From Mycobacterium rhizamassiliense (GTDB taxonomy: Bacteria; Actinomycetota; Actinomycetes; Mycobacteriales; Mycobacteriaceae), in the NCBI RefSeq assembly GCF_900157375.1, contig NZ_LT721901.1:5289685-5353684 (forward strand): DNA of 64,000 bases, in the 5' to 3' direction. The position numbers and the translations under genes were made by a program. Position 1 is the first letter of the stretch. Each line of letters starts with the position of its first letter. This document shows positions 48,284 through 57,681 of the stretch, piece after piece. The notes under the pieces are model-generated. The model made no database searches and had not been told where the DNA came from. It saw only the letters and a list, made by a program, of their open reading frames with translations.

Positions 48284-49839
48284 TGACTTCACGAGCGGGG
48301 CGCGGCGTCGCGATCGGCGCCGGCAGCCTGGCCGTCCTGCTGGGCGCGCTGGACATGTATGTCGTGGTCACGATCATCCGCGACATCATGCGCGACGTCG
48401 GGATCCCGGTTAACCAGCTGCAGCGCATCACCTGGATCGTCACGATGTACCTGCTGGGCTACATCGCCGCCATGCCGCTGCTGGGCCGGGCCTCCGACCG
48501 CTTCGGCCGCAAGCTGCTGCTGCAGGCCAGCCTGGCGTTGTTCATCGTCGGCTCGGTGGTCACCGCTCTGGCCGGGCACTGGGGCGACTTCCACATGCTG
48601 ATCGCCGGCCGGACCATCCAGGGCGTGGCCAGCGGCGCATTGCTGCCGGTCACGCTGGCGCTGGGCGCCGACCTGTGGGCACAGCGCAACCGCGCGGGCG
48701 TGCTGGGCGGTATCGGTGCCGCTCAGGAACTCGGCAGCGTATTGGGCCCGCTCTACGGGATCTTCATCGTCTGGCTGTTCCACGACTGGCGCTACGTCTT
48801 CTGGATCAACGTCCCGCTGACCTTGATCGCCATGTTGATGATCCAGTTCAGCCTGCCATCTCGGCAACGCACCGAAGCGCCGGAGAAGATCGACGTGGTG
48901 GGTGGCCTGCTCCTGGCCGTGACGCTGGGCCTGACGGTCGTTGGCCTCTACAACCCGGCGCCCGACGGCAAACAGATTCTGCCGCCCAACGGGGCCCCGC
49001 TGGTGATCGGCGCGATCGTCGTCGCGGTGGCGTTTGTGATCTGGGAGCGCTTCGCGCGCACCCGGTTGATCGAACCGACCGGGGTGAAGTTCCGGCCGTT
49101 CCTGGCCGCGCTGGGCGCATCGCTGTGCGCGGGTGCCGCGTTGATGGTGACGCTGGTCAACGTGGAGCTGTTCGGCCAGGGCGTGCTGCAGATGAGCCAG
49201 ACCCAGGCCGCCGGGTTGCTGACCTGGTTCCTGATCGCGCTGCCGATCGGCGCGGTGGTGGGCGGGCTGCTCGCGACCCGGGTCGGTGACCGCCTGACGA
49301 CCTTCGTCGGCCTGCTGATCGCGGCCTACGGCTATTGGCTGATCCACTTCTGGCGGCTCGACGTATTGAGCCAGCACCACAACATCTTTGGCATCACCCT
49401 CCCCGCGCTGCACACCGACCTGCTGGTGGCCGGCGTCGGGCTTGGCCTGGTGATCGGGCCGCTGACATCGGCCGCCCTGCGTGTCGTCCCCTCGGCCCAA
49501 CACGGCATCGCCTCCGCGGCGGTGGTGGTGGCCCGCAACACCGGCATGCTGATCGGCATCGCCGCGCTCAGCGCCTGGGGCCTGTACCGCTTCAACCAGA
49601 TCGTGCAGGGGTTGTCGGCGGCGATCCCGCCGGATGCCACCCTGCTGGAACGCATTGCGATCCAAGGGACTTTGTACCTGAAGGCGTTCGCGGGCATGTA
49701 CGGCGACATCTTCGCGGCCACCGTCGTCATCTGTGTGGTGGGAGCGCTGCTTGGCCTGCTGCTGGGCAGCCGCAAGGACCACGCCGAGGAACCGGAAGTC
49801 GCCGTCGAGGAGCAAGCGCTCGCCCTCGGTGAGCGCTAG
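48283..49839 (+). CDS. p55: MFS transporter P55
   Basis: 518 residues, 14-helix major facilitator (DHA2-like) exporter; equal in length to Rv1410c. TM1 contains the conserved acidic residue in GALDMYVV, and motif A is GRASDRFGRK. Works with LprG to move triacylglycerides to the outer envelope and affects drug efflux in M. tuberculosis. ATG at 48283 overlaps the lprG stop. Confidence 0.96.
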   Translation: MTSRAGRGVAIGAGSLAVLLGALDMYVVVTIIRDIMRDVGIPVNQLQRITWIVTMYLLGYIAAMPLLGRASDRFGRKLLLQASLALFIVGSVVTALAGHWGDFHMLIAGRTIQGVASGALLPVTLALGADLWAQRNRAGVLGGIGAAQELGSVLGPLYGIFIVWLFHDWRYVFWINVPLTLIAMLMIQFSLPSRQRTEAPEKIDVVGGLLLAVTLGLTVVGLYNPAPDGKQILPPNGAPLVIGAIVVAVAFVIWERFARTRLIEPTGVKFRPFLAALGASLCAGAALMVTLVNVELFGQGVLQMSQTQAAGLLTWFLIALPIGAVVGGLLATRVGDRLTTFVGLLIAAYGYWLIHFWRLDVLSQHHNIFGITLPALHTDLLVAGVGLGLVIGPLTSAALRVVPSAQHGIASAAVVVARNTGMLIGIAALSAWGLYRFNQIVQGLSAAIPPDATLLERIAIQGTLYLKAFAGMYGDIFAATVVICVVGALLGLLLGSRKDHAEEPEVAVEEQALALGER

Positions 49840-49847
49840 GAGCACTG

Positions 49848-50870
49848 CTAGGCGCGGTGCGGCACCAGGCTGAGCACCAGATCCGGACCCATCCGGTCGA
49901 CGCCGTCGAACTGCCAGCGCAGCGCCTTGGCGATGGTCGGCACCCCCACGTCGTCGACGACGGTGACGGGCCCCCCTAACAGCATCGGCGCGACGTAGGC
50001 CAGGATCCTGTCGACCACGCCGGCCCGCAGGAAGGCGCCGGCGAGCGTCGGTCCGCCCTCCAGCAGGACATCGGTGCAACCGCCGAGCGCCTGCAGCACC
50101 TCCATCGGGTCGTGGGTCCGGATCACCATCGTGCGCGAGTCGTCGTTGAGAACCCTTGCCTCCGAATGGATTTCGCGCTTGCCTACCACGACGCGCAGCG
50201 GTTGCTTCGCCGCCAGTGAGCCGTCGGGCAGCCGAGCGGTCAACGCCGGGTCGTCGGCCAGCACGGTGCCGGTGCCGACCACGATCGCGTCCGCGGCGGC
50301 CCGTCGCCGGTGCACGTCCAGGCGGGCGGCCTCGCTGGAGATCCACTGACTCGAGCCGTCGGCGGCCGCGCTGCGCCCGTCGACGCTGCCGGCGTACTTC
50401 CACGTCACATGCGGCAGCCCGGTCCGCTGCTTGTGCAGCCATTCGCGCAGCGGCCCGGCCGCCACCTCGTCGGCCAGCACCCCGGGCTGCACGTCCACCC
50501 CGGCCTCGGCCAGCCGGGCCGCGCCGCCGGCCGCGACCTCGTTGGGGTCGGCGACCGCGTACACCACGGTCGTCACACCGGCATGCAGCAGGGCGTCCAC
50601 ACACGGCGGGGTCTTGCCGTGGTGGTTGCACGGTTCCAGCGTGATCACCGCGACGCCGCCTTCGGCCAGCCGCCCGGCCCGGCGCAGCGCCATCACCTCG
50701 GCGTGGTCGCCACCTGTGGGCGCGGTGCCGCCGACGCCCACGACCTCGCCGCCGGTGTCCAGGATGACGGCCCCGACGGGTGGGTTCGGGTACGTGCTGC
50801 CCTTGACCCGGTAGGAGTGTTCGATGGCCAGGCGCATCGCCGCTTCGATGCCGGGCGCCGCGACGCTCAT
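49848..50870 (-). CDS. ribD: Riboflavin biosynthesis deaminase/reductase
   Basis: 340 residues. N-terminal deaminase with the zinc site His56-Ala-Glu58 (HAE) and PCNHHGKTPPC (Cys81, Cys90); C-terminal NADPH reductase from about 150 with YAGSVDGRSA and LLEGGPTLAGAFL. ATG at 50870 overlaps the rpe stop as ATGA. Named ribG (Rv1409) in M. tuberculosis. Its stop is eight bases from that of P55, convergent. Confidence 0.95.
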   Translation of the reverse strand: MSVAAPGIEAAMRLAIEHSYRVKGSTYPNPPVGAVILDTGGEVVGVGGTAPTGGDHAEVMALRRAGRLAEGGVAVITLEPCNHHGKTPPCVDALLHAGVTTVVYAVADPNEVAAGGAARLAEAGVDVQPGVLADEVAAGPLREWLHKQRTGLPHVTWKYAGSVDGRSAAADGSSQWISSEAARLDVHRRRAAADAIVVGTGTVLADDPALTARLPDGSLAAKQPLRVVVGKREIHSEARVLNDDSRTMVIRTHDPMEVLQALGGCTDVLLEGGPTLAGAFLRAGVVDRILAYVAPMLLGGPVTVVDDVGVPTIAKALRWQFDGVDRMGPDLVLSLVPHRA

Positions 50871-51565
50871 CCGCGTAGGTGCGGCGACGCGGCAACGGCC
50901 TGACGTCGCAACGCCTCCACCGCGGCCTCGGGGTCGTCGGCGCCGTAGACGGCGGAGCCGGCGACAAAGCAGTCGACGCCCGCCTCGGCGGCCTGCTCGA
51001 TGGTGTCCGCATTGATGCCGCCGTCGATCTCGACGAGGATGGTCAACTCCCCCGCGTCGACCAGTTTGCGCACGGTACGCACCTTGCTCAGCACGTCGGG
51101 GATGAAGCTCTGGCCGCCGAAGCCGGGCTCCACCGACATGATGAGCAGGGTGTCGAAGTGCGGCAGGATTTCCAGGTAGGGCTCCAGCGGCGTCTTCGGC
51201 TTCACGCTGATGCCGGCCTTGGAGCCCGCCGCACGGATGTCGCGGGCCACCGCGATCGGGTTCTCGGTGGCCTCGGCGTGGAACGTGACGTTGTAGGCGC
51301 CCGCCTCGGCGTAGGGCGGTGCCCATCGGTCCGGGTTGTCGATCATCAGATGGCAGTCCACCGGGATTCGGGTGGCGGCCAGCAGGCTCTCCACGACCGG
51401 GAGGCCGATCGTCAGGTTGGGCACGAAATGGCCGTCCATCACGTCGACATGCAGCCAGTCGGCACCGGCGACGGCGGCGGCCTCGTCGGCCAGCCGGGCG
51501 AAGTCGGCCGCCAGGATCGATGGCGCGATCAGGGCTTCCGTCACGGGTTCGGTCCTGCCAGGCAT
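50867..51565 (-). CDS. rpe: Ribulose-phosphate 3-epimerase
   Basis: Interconverts ribulose and xylulose 5-phosphate, linking to the pentose phosphate genes at the left of the window. 232 residues, a TIM barrel with HVDVMDGHFVPN, CHLMI, MSVEPGFGGQ and EIDGGI (metal and catalytic Asp/His residues). ATG at 51565 matches the known length; a GTG at 51544 is an alternative. Four-base overlap with ribD. Confidence 0.96.
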   Translation of the reverse strand: MPGRTEPVTEALIAPSILAADFARLADEAAAVAGADWLHVDVMDGHFVPNLTIGLPVVESLLAATRIPVDCHLMIDNPDRWAPPYAEAGAYNVTFHAEATENPIAVARDIRAAGSKAGISVKPKTPLEPYLEILPHFDTLLIMSVEPGFGGQSFIPDVLSKVRTVRKLVDAGELTILVEIDGGINADTIEQAAEAGVDCFVAGSAVYGADDPEAAVEALRRQAVAASPHLRG

Positions 51566-51597
51566 GTGCGCCACACTACTGAGCCGGGCCGCCCGGC

Positions 51598-53004
51598 TCA
51601 CGGCAGGCGGCGCAGCGCGGCGGCGAACATCGCGTCGGTGCCGTGCCGGTGCGGCCAGAGCTGTGCGTAGGGGCCCTGCGCCGACGGGCCCAGATCCGCC
51701 GGCTCGAACAGCGGCCGGGCATCCAGCGCCGACACCGGATGCCGGCGCAGCGCGTCGGCGACGACTCCGACGGTCTCGGCCAGGTGTGGCGAGCACGTCG
51801 CGTAGAGCACCACGCCGCCGGGCCGGGTCAGCGCGATCGCGGCGGCCAGCAGTTCGCGCTGCAGCTTGCTCAGCGTCGGCACGTCGGTGGGCTGGCGCCG
51901 CCAGCGGGCTTCCGGGCGCCGCCGCAGGGCGCCCAGCCCGGTGCACGGCGCGTCGACGAGCACCCGGTCGAAGCCCGGCTCGAGTCCACTCTCGCGGCCG
52001 TCGACGCGCAGCACCTCCACCCCGAGCCCGCGAGTGTTCTCGGCCACCAGGTCCGCGCGCGACGACGACGGCTCGATCGCGGTGACCCGCGCGCCGGTCT
52101 CGGCGCCCAGCGCGGCCAGCAGCGCCGTCTTGCCGCCGGGGCCGGCGCACAGGTCCAGCCAGCGTCCGCCGTCGCCGTCGACCGGTGCCAGCGTGAGCGC
52201 GCGGGCCACCAGCTGGCTGCCCTCGTCCTGGACCAGGGCCTGGCCGTCGCGCACCGCGGTCAGCCGCCCGGGGTCGCCGCCGCCCAGGTACACCGCGTAC
52301 GGCGAGTACTTGCCCACCGTGCCGCCGGAGGCCGGGTCCAATTGCGAGGCCAGCTCGGCGGCCGTCAACACCCCGGGCCGGGCGGCCAGGTGCACCAAGG
52401 GCCGCTCGTCGTCGCTGGCCAGCACGGCCTCGAGTTCCCCGGCGTCGGCGCCCAGCGCGTCGGCGAAGGCCTGCGCGATCCAGCGCGGGTGCGCATGCAC
52501 GGACGCGGCATGCCCGATCGGATCCTTGGCCCGGTCGGGTGCCAGCTCGTCGACCCACGACTTCTCGTCGCGCCCGGAGATCGTGCGCAGCACGCCGTTG
52601 ACGAAACCCGCTCGCGCCGAATCGAATTCGACGCCGGCCTGTTCGACGGTGGTGGAGACCGCGGCGTGCGCGTCGACGCGGGTGCGCAGCAGTTGGTAGG
52701 TGCCCAGCCGAAGCAGATCGAGCAGCACCGGGTCGATCGCTTCTGGGGGGCGCCCGGCGGCGGCGCCGATGACCGCGTCGAGCAGCCCGCGGCTGCGGCA
52801 CGTGCCGTAGGTCAGCTCGGTGGCGAACGCGGCGTCGCGGCCGCTGAGGCCGCGGTCGCGCAACGCCGCGGGCAAGGCCAGGTTGGCGTACGCATCGCGC
52901 TCGCTTACCGCGCGCAGCACCTGGAACGCCGCCGCACGCGCCGGGTCCAGCGGCTTGCGCCGCCGCGGCGCGGCGGGCCTGCGCTGATTGGGGGCCGGGC
53001 TCAT
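51598..53004 (-). CDS. rsmB: 16S rRNA (cytosine-C5) methyltransferase RsmB/Fmu
   Basis: 468 residues. N-terminal NusB-like RNA-binding domain (about 20-150) and a C-terminal SAM-dependent methyltransferase with LDLCAGPGGKTALLA, the nucleophile motif DAPCTGLG and the release Cys in YATCSPHLAE. ATG at 53004 overlaps the fmt stop as ATGA; the longer open frame upstream runs inside fmt and is rejected. Corresponds to Rv1407. Confidence 0.94.
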   Translation of the reverse strand: MSPAPNQRRPAAPRRRKPLDPARAAAFQVLRAVSERDAYANLALPAALRDRGLSGRDAAFATELTYGTCRSRGLLDAVIGAAAGRPPEAIDPVLLDLLRLGTYQLLRTRVDAHAAVSTTVEQAGVEFDSARAGFVNGVLRTISGRDEKSWVDELAPDRAKDPIGHAASVHAHPRWIAQAFADALGADAGELEAVLASDDERPLVHLAARPGVLTAAELASQLDPASGGTVGKYSPYAVYLGGGDPGRLTAVRDGQALVQDEGSQLVARALTLAPVDGDGGRWLDLCAGPGGKTALLAALGAETGARVTAIEPSSSRADLVAENTRGLGVEVLRVDGRESGLEPGFDRVLVDAPCTGLGALRRRPEARWRRQPTDVPTLSKLQRELLAAAIALTRPGGVVLYATCSPHLAETVGVVADALRRHPVSALDARPLFEPADLGPSAQGPYAQLWPHRHGTDAMFAAALRRLP

Positions 53005-53933
53005 GAGGCCCGCACCGCGCTGTCCAGCCGGGCGCCGCGCGCCCAGTCGACGGCGTTCATGAGTTTCTTGCCGGGCGGCTGCAGCTGGCCCAGCCGCACC
53101 GGGTCCGAGCCGGTGCCGATCCACGCGTTCTTGCGGTCCACGTGAATGGCGCCGGGCGACAAGGATTCTGGCGCGTCGGCGCCGACCTGGACCGGGCCGA
53201 GTTTGACGCGCAGGTCGCCGATCTGGGTCCAGGCGCCCGGATTCGGCGTGACGGCCCGAATCCGGCGCTCCACCACCTGCGCCGGAAGGTCCCAACGCAC
53301 CCGCGCCTCCTCGACGGTGATCTTGGGGGCGATGCTGACGCCGTCGGCCGGCTGCGGCCGGGGTGTCAGCGTCTGGTCGGCCACGCCGTCCAGCGTCGTC
53401 GACAACAGCGCGGCACCCGAATCCGCAAGCCGCTCAAGCAGATCCCCCGCGGTGTCGGTCGGACGGATCGTCTCGGTGACGATGCCGTAAACCGGTCCCG
53501 AATCCAGGCTGGGCTCGATCTGGAACGTCGTGGCCCCGGTGATCGCGTCGCCCGCCGCGATGGCGGCCTGCACCGGCGCGGCGCCGCGCCAGGCGGGCAG
53601 CAGCGAGAAGTGCAGGTTGATCCAGCCGCGCGCGGGCACCGCGAGCAGGCCGTCGCGCAGCAACGCGCCGTAGGCCACTACCGCGCAGCACTCCGGCGCG
53701 AGCTCCGCGAGCTCGGCGACGAATTCCGGCGAGTTCGGCTTCGACGGCCGCAACACCGGGATGCCGCGGTCGAGCGCCTCGCGGGCGACCGGTGACGGTT
53801 CGGGCTTACCGCGCCGCCCGGAGGCGGCATCGGGCCTGGTCAGCACCGCCACCACCTCGTGGCGGGGCGAGTCGATGAGCCGCCGCAAAGAGGGCAGCGC
53901 CGGTTCTGGGGTGCCGGCGAAGACAAGACGCAC
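53001..53933 (-). CDS. fmt: Methionyl-tRNA formyltransferase
   Basis: Formylates initiator Met-tRNA. 310 residues: LVFAGTPEPALP at the N terminus, the catalytic N-x-H block INLHFSLLPAWRGAAPVQ and a C-terminal OB-like domain. GTG at 53933. It leads the fmt-rsmB-rpe-ribD set. Confidence 0.97.
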   Translation of the reverse strand: MRLVFAGTPEPALPSLRRLIDSPRHEVVAVLTRPDAASGRRGKPEPSPVAREALDRGIPVLRPSKPNSPEFVAELAELAPECCAVVAYGALLRDGLLAVPARGWINLHFSLLPAWRGAAPVQAAIAAGDAITGATTFQIEPSLDSGPVYGIVTETIRPTDTAGDLLERLADSGAALLSTTLDGVADQTLTPRPQPADGVSIAPKITVEEARVRWDLPAQVVERRIRAVTPNPGAWTQIGDLRVKLGPVQVGADAPESLSPGAIHVDRKNAWIGTGSDPVRLGQLQPPGKKLMNAVDWARGARLDSAVRAS

Positions 53934-53939
53934 CGGCCC

Positions 53940-53945
53940 AGTCTA
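53940..53945 (-). promoter_or_regulatory. Candidate leaderless -10 box (fmt)
   Basis: TAGACT six bases before the GTG at 53933; no ribosome-binding site. Confidence 0.5.
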
Positions 53946-54007
53946 AGAACCGCCGCGCCCGCTCCCGACATCCCACACCAAGATATTATCGACATCTACT
54001 ATTGCTA

Positions 54008-54018
54008 ATGCATACTAT
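54008..54018. promoter_or_regulatory. Candidate MarR operator, copy 1
   Basis: ATGCATACTAT, identical to 55520-55530, lies 86-96 bases upstream of the methyltransferase ATG. TACTAT also occurs at 53997-54002, 16 bases away. Confidence 0.45.
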
Positions 54019-54103
54019 TTCTTGAGGGCATTGCGGGCCACTGCGCGCCGCGGTGCCAGCGACAACGAGGTCGGGTACGCATTCCCTACTTCCAGGAGGA
54101 TCG

Positions 54104-54928
54104 ATGACTCTCGATAGCACCGTTCGTGACGACCACAAGGTCGCTGCCGCCCACCGGGCCATGTGGGCGCTGGGCGACTACGCGCTGATGGCCGAGGAGG
54201 TGATGGCCCCGCTTGGCCCAATCCTGGTCTCCGCCACGGGCATTGGGCCCGACGATATGGTGCTCGACGTGGCCGCCGGCTCGGGCAACATCTCGCTTCC
54301 GGCCGCCAGGGCTGGTGCGACCGTCGTTTCTTCCGACCTGACACCGCAACTGCTGCAGCGGTCCCACGAGCGAGCGGTCGCCGAGGGTCTGAAACTTCAC
54401 TACCGCGAGGCCAACGCGCACGCGCTGCCGTTCGGCGACGGGGAGTTCGACGCAGTGGTCTCGGCGATCGGCGTGCAGTTCGCGCCGGATCATCAGCGCG
54501 CGGCCAGCGAGCTGGTCCGGGTCTGCCGGCCGGGCGGCAGGATCGGGCTGATCAGCTGGACCCGGGAGGGATTCTTCGGCCGGACGCTGGCCGCCATCCG
54601 CCCCTACCGGCCCAGCCTGTCGCCGTCGGTCCCCCCGGCCGCACTGTGGGGACGCGAGGGCTACGTCACCGGGCTGCTGGGCAATCAGGTCGACCACGTC
54701 ACCACAGAGCGGCGCCTGCTCGAGGTGCGGCGGTTCGACAGCGCCGAGACCGTGCGCGACTACTTCAAGAATCACTACGGTCCGACGATCGAGGCCTACA
54801 CGAACATCGGCCACAACCGGGTGTTGACCGCCGAGCTCGACGCCCAGCTGCTCGAGCTCGCGCAGGAGTACTGGGCCGACGGCGTCATGGGGTGGGAGTA
54901 CCTGCTGCTCACCGCCGAGAAGCGCTGA
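54104..54928 (+). CDS. SAM-dependent methyltransferase (Rv1405c-like)
   Basis: 274 residues, class I methyltransferase: SAM motif VLDVAAGSGN near 63-72, acidic SSDLTPQLL, and DAVVSAIGVQFAPD as the post-I motif. ATG at 54104 has a strong AGGAGGA at 54094-54100; the upstream extension is non-coding. Length equals that of Rv1403c and Rv1405c, acid-responsive genes in M. tuberculosis. It converges on the MarR gene with 10 bases between. Substrate unknown. Confidence 0.9.
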   Translation: MTLDSTVRDDHKVAAAHRAMWALGDYALMAEEVMAPLGPILVSATGIGPDDMVLDVAAGSGNISLPAARAGATVVSSDLTPQLLQRSHERAVAEGLKLHYREANAHALPFGDGEFDAVVSAIGVQFAPDHQRAASELVRVCRPGGRIGLISWTREGFFGRTLAAIRPYRPSLSPSVPPAALWGREGYVTGLLGNQVDHVTTERRLLEVRRFDSAETVRDYFKNHYGPTIEAYTNIGHNRVLTAELDAQLLELAQEYWADGVMGWEYLLLTAEKR

Positions 54929-54938
54929 GCGCGGCCGG

Positions 54939-55418
54939 CTACAAGTCGATTTCGAGCACCGCGTCGGGTTCGCCCCCGGCGGCGGTGAACGACGTCAACG
55001 CCCGCACCAGCCCGTGGCGTTCGGCCGCGGGCATCTTTTCGACGATGTTGGCGATTTCGGCGCGCCGGCAGGCGGTGACCCGGCGAACGACCTCGCGTCC
55101 GCGCTTGGTGAGCGCGGCCAGCAGCTCGCGCCGCGACGTGGGATGCGGGAGGCGGTCGATCAGGCCGGAGGCGACGAGCCGGTCGACCATGCGCCCGGTT
55201 GCGGACGGCTGCACGCCCAGCAGGCCGGCCAGCGTGGCCAGATTGATCGGCCCGCGGTTGGACAGGATCACCAGGGTGCGGAACTGCGCGATCGTGATGG
55301 TCTCGTCGACCTGCGCGATGGACCGCGCCGAGATTCCCACCAGCAGCCGGGAAGCCGTCAGCAAGGCATCGGTGATGACGTCCAATGACTCGTTGGCTTC
55401 CGTCGCGTTCTCCGCCAT
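54939..55418 (-). CDS. MarR-family regulator (Rv1404-like)
   Basis: 159 residues, winged helix-turn-helix with LATLAGLLGVQPSATGRMVDRLVASGLI as recognition region and the wing RLPHPTSRRELLAALT. ATG at 55418 is chosen over a TTG one codon earlier, with AAAGGGG upstream. In M. tuberculosis the orthologue controls the neighbouring methyltransferase genes. Its flank here has only one such methyltransferase. Confidence 0.92.
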   Translation of the reverse strand: MAENATEANESLDVITDALLTASRLLVGISARSIAQVDETITIAQFRTLVILSNRGPINLATLAGLLGVQPSATGRMVDRLVASGLIDRLPHPTSRRELLAALTKRGREVVRRVTACRRAEIANIVEKMPAAERHGLVRALTSFTAAGGEPDAVLEIDL

Positions 55419-55519
55419 CAAGGGACCCCTTTCCTGGAGCCTTCTGCTGGCCCGTTGCGGGCTGAAAACTCAGAAGTGTACAGCGGCCCGCCAATGGACG
55501 TAGGCAGAGATTATTTCTT

Positions 55520-55530
55520 ATGCATACTAT
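55520..55530. promoter_or_regulatory. Candidate MarR operator, copy 2
   Basis: ATGCATACTAT containing the palindrome TATGCATA (55519-55526), about 100 bases upstream of the MarR start and downstream of the priA end. Confidence 0.45.
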
Positions 55531-55593
55531 CGCTGCCGGGCCGTGTCCCGCGCGGCGAGCCCAAGATTCCGCGCGCCACGCCCGAGGTTGCGG

Positions 55594-57603
55594 CTAGCCG
55601 ATGTGCAGCGGGTCCATCTGCACTCGCACCGGATCGTGGGTTTGCCGCGCGCTGAGCACCGCGACGCCGTCCCGCAGGCTCGAGGCCAGCGCCAAACCCT
55701 GTTCCCGCGGGACCCGCACCAGCATCCTGGTCACCGGAACGCCCGGCGGGGTGGCGGCGGGCCGCCGGGCGCCCGGCGGCAGGTCCACCGGGCCGAGCAG
55801 CTCGGCGCCGTCGGGCAGGCGGGCCTCCTCGAGCAGGGTGGCCACCGCTTCGGTGCCGCCGTCGATGGCCGCCATGTGCACGCTGGGCGGCAGCCCGACC
55901 TCGGCGCGGGCCGTCAACTCCGCGTCCGCGTGACCGACGGGGTCCCAGCGGATCAGGGATTGCACTGTGGGAATTGAGGATTCGGCGATCACCGTCACCA
56001 CACCGCCGTCGCCGCGGGCGCGAACCAAGGCGGCGGCGCTCATCCAGCGCCACAGCGCGTCCTCGGCGGCGCGCAGGTCTTGGCGGCCCAGCAGCGCCCA
56101 GGTGTCCAGCAGCAGCGCGGCCCCGTAACCGCCCTCGGCGCAGGGCTCGGCGCCCGGGGTGGCGACCACCAGGGCCGGGCGGGCGGCGACCTCGGCGACG
56201 ATGGCGTCGCCTGCCGAGGTGACGACCGGCGTGCCGGCGAACGCGCGGCCGAGCTCTTCGGCGGTGCGCCGGGCCCCGACGACCACCGCGCGCACCGTAT
56301 CCGATCCGCAGCGCGTGCAGCGCAGCGTCGGTTCGGCGCGGCCACACCACCGGCAGACCGCGCCCTGGGCGGGGCCGGCGTCCGGTAGCGACAGCGGCCC
56401 GGTGCAGTGCCGGCAGCGGGCGATGGTGCGGCAGCGCCCGCACGCCAGCGACGGGACATACCCGCGCCGCGGCACCTGCACGAGCACCGGCGCACCGGCC
56501 TCCAGCGACACGCGGGCGGCGCGCAGCGCGATGGAGGGCAGCCGTGCGGTGCGCGCCGCCGGGTCGCGTTCGTCGGCGTAGCCCGTGTCGTCCAGGGCCA
56601 CCACCCGCGGCGTGCGGGCGCGCACCACCTCGCGGGTGGCGACGATGTCGTGGGCCCAGCCGCTGCGCACCAGCGCCTGGGCTTCGGCGGTCCGGGCGTA
56701 GCCGCCGATCAGCGCCGCGCACCGGGCCTGATGCGCCCGCAGCATCGCCACCTCCCTGGCGTGCGGGTAGGGCGCCCGCGGTTCGGCCAGGCTGTCGTCG
56801 GCGTCGGCCCACACCATGACCAACCCCAGGTCGCTCAGCGGCGCGAACACCGAACTGCGCGTGCCGATCACCAGCCGCGCCTGCCCCCGCAACGCGCCCA
56901 GCCACCGCCGGTAGCGCGCGGCCGGGCCCAGTCCCGCCGACAGCGCCACCACGCAGCCCTCGTCGATCCGGGCGATCGCGGCGTGGTGCAGCGCGTCCAG
57001 GTCGCGCTGATCCGGGACGATCGCCAACACCGCACGCCCCGCGCGGATGGTCTGCGCGGCGGCCTCGGCGAACCGGTCGGCCCACAGCTCACCCGGCAGC
57101 GCCTGCCACACCGCCCGCGCGGCGCGCGACTCGGCCAGGGCGGCCAGGAACTGCCCGCCGCGGTCGTAGAGCTCCCAACCCGCCGGGTCGACCGGCTCGG
57201 GCGGCGGCGCGACCGACGGCGGCGCCGCGGGCTCCCGCTCCACCCTGGCGTGCCGGGCCGGCACCGCCAGCCGCAACACGTCGGGCCGCGTCCCGGCGTA
57301 GCGCGCGGCCACCGCGTCGACGAGCCGCCCGATCTCCGGGCTCAGCACCGGTTCGGCGGAGACCACGCGGTCGAGCCAGCCCAGCTTGCCGACGTGATCG
57401 GTGTCGTGGCGTCGTTCCAGCACGAACGCGTCGACCAGCCTGCCGTGGAACCGGACCCGCACCCGCACGCCCGGCTGCGCGTCGTCGGACTGCTCGGCCG
57501 ACACCAGGTAGTCGAACTCGCGATCCAGGTGCGGCACCGACAGCATCGGCAACACCCGGGCGATCGGCTCGACCTCGGCGGGCGTCCGCACGGCCGGGGT
57601 CAC
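55594..57603 (-). CDS. priA: PriA-like primosomal protein lacking helicase motifs
   Basis: 669 residues. Residues 1-110 resemble the PriA DNA-binding domain. The helicase core has lost its Walker A: the expected GxTGSGKTE position reads ALPGELWADRF, and the DEEH box is replaced by VWADADDS. Four zinc-type Cys pairs remain: CGRC, CRHC, CRWC, CTRC near 390-435. Actinobacterial PriA proteins are known to lack helicase signatures, so a structural replication-restart role is likely. GTG start. Confidence 0.92.
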   Translation of the reverse strand: MTPAVRTPAEVEPIARVLPMLSVPHLDREFDYLVSAEQSDDAQPGVRVRVRFHGRLVDAFVLERRHDTDHVGKLGWLDRVVSAEPVLSPEIGRLVDAVAARYAGTRPDVLRLAVPARHARVEREPAAPPSVAPPPEPVDPAGWELYDRGGQFLAALAESRAARAVWQALPGELWADRFAEAAAQTIRAGRAVLAIVPDQRDLDALHHAAIARIDEGCVVALSAGLGPAARYRRWLGALRGQARLVIGTRSSVFAPLSDLGLVMVWADADDSLAEPRAPYPHAREVAMLRAHQARCAALIGGYARTAEAQALVRSGWAHDIVATREVVRARTPRVVALDDTGYADERDPAARTARLPSIALRAARVSLEAGAPVLVQVPRRGYVPSLACGRCRTIARCRHCTGPLSLPDAGPAQGAVCRWCGRAEPTLRCTRCGSDTVRAVVVGARRTAEELGRAFAGTPVVTSAGDAIVAEVAARPALVVATPGAEPCAEGGYGAALLLDTWALLGRQDLRAAEDALWRWMSAAALVRARGDGGVVTVIAESSIPTVQSLIRWDPVGHADAELTARAEVGLPPSVHMAAIDGGTEAVATLLEEARLPDGAELLGPVDLPPGARRPAATPPGVPVTRMLVRVPREQGLALASSLRDGVAVLSARQTHDPVRVQMDPLHIG

Positions 57604-57681
57604 CGCGCCACCGAACGACGAACGACCTTGCTAATCAACACGTTTACCGCCCGGGCACACCGTAGCGGCGACCACCGACAT

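Noticed and set aside
48289..51012. Minus-strand open frame of 907 codons across P55 and ribD
   Set aside because: Antisense to P55 and out of frame with ribD; Arg/Gly/Gln-rich shadow translation.
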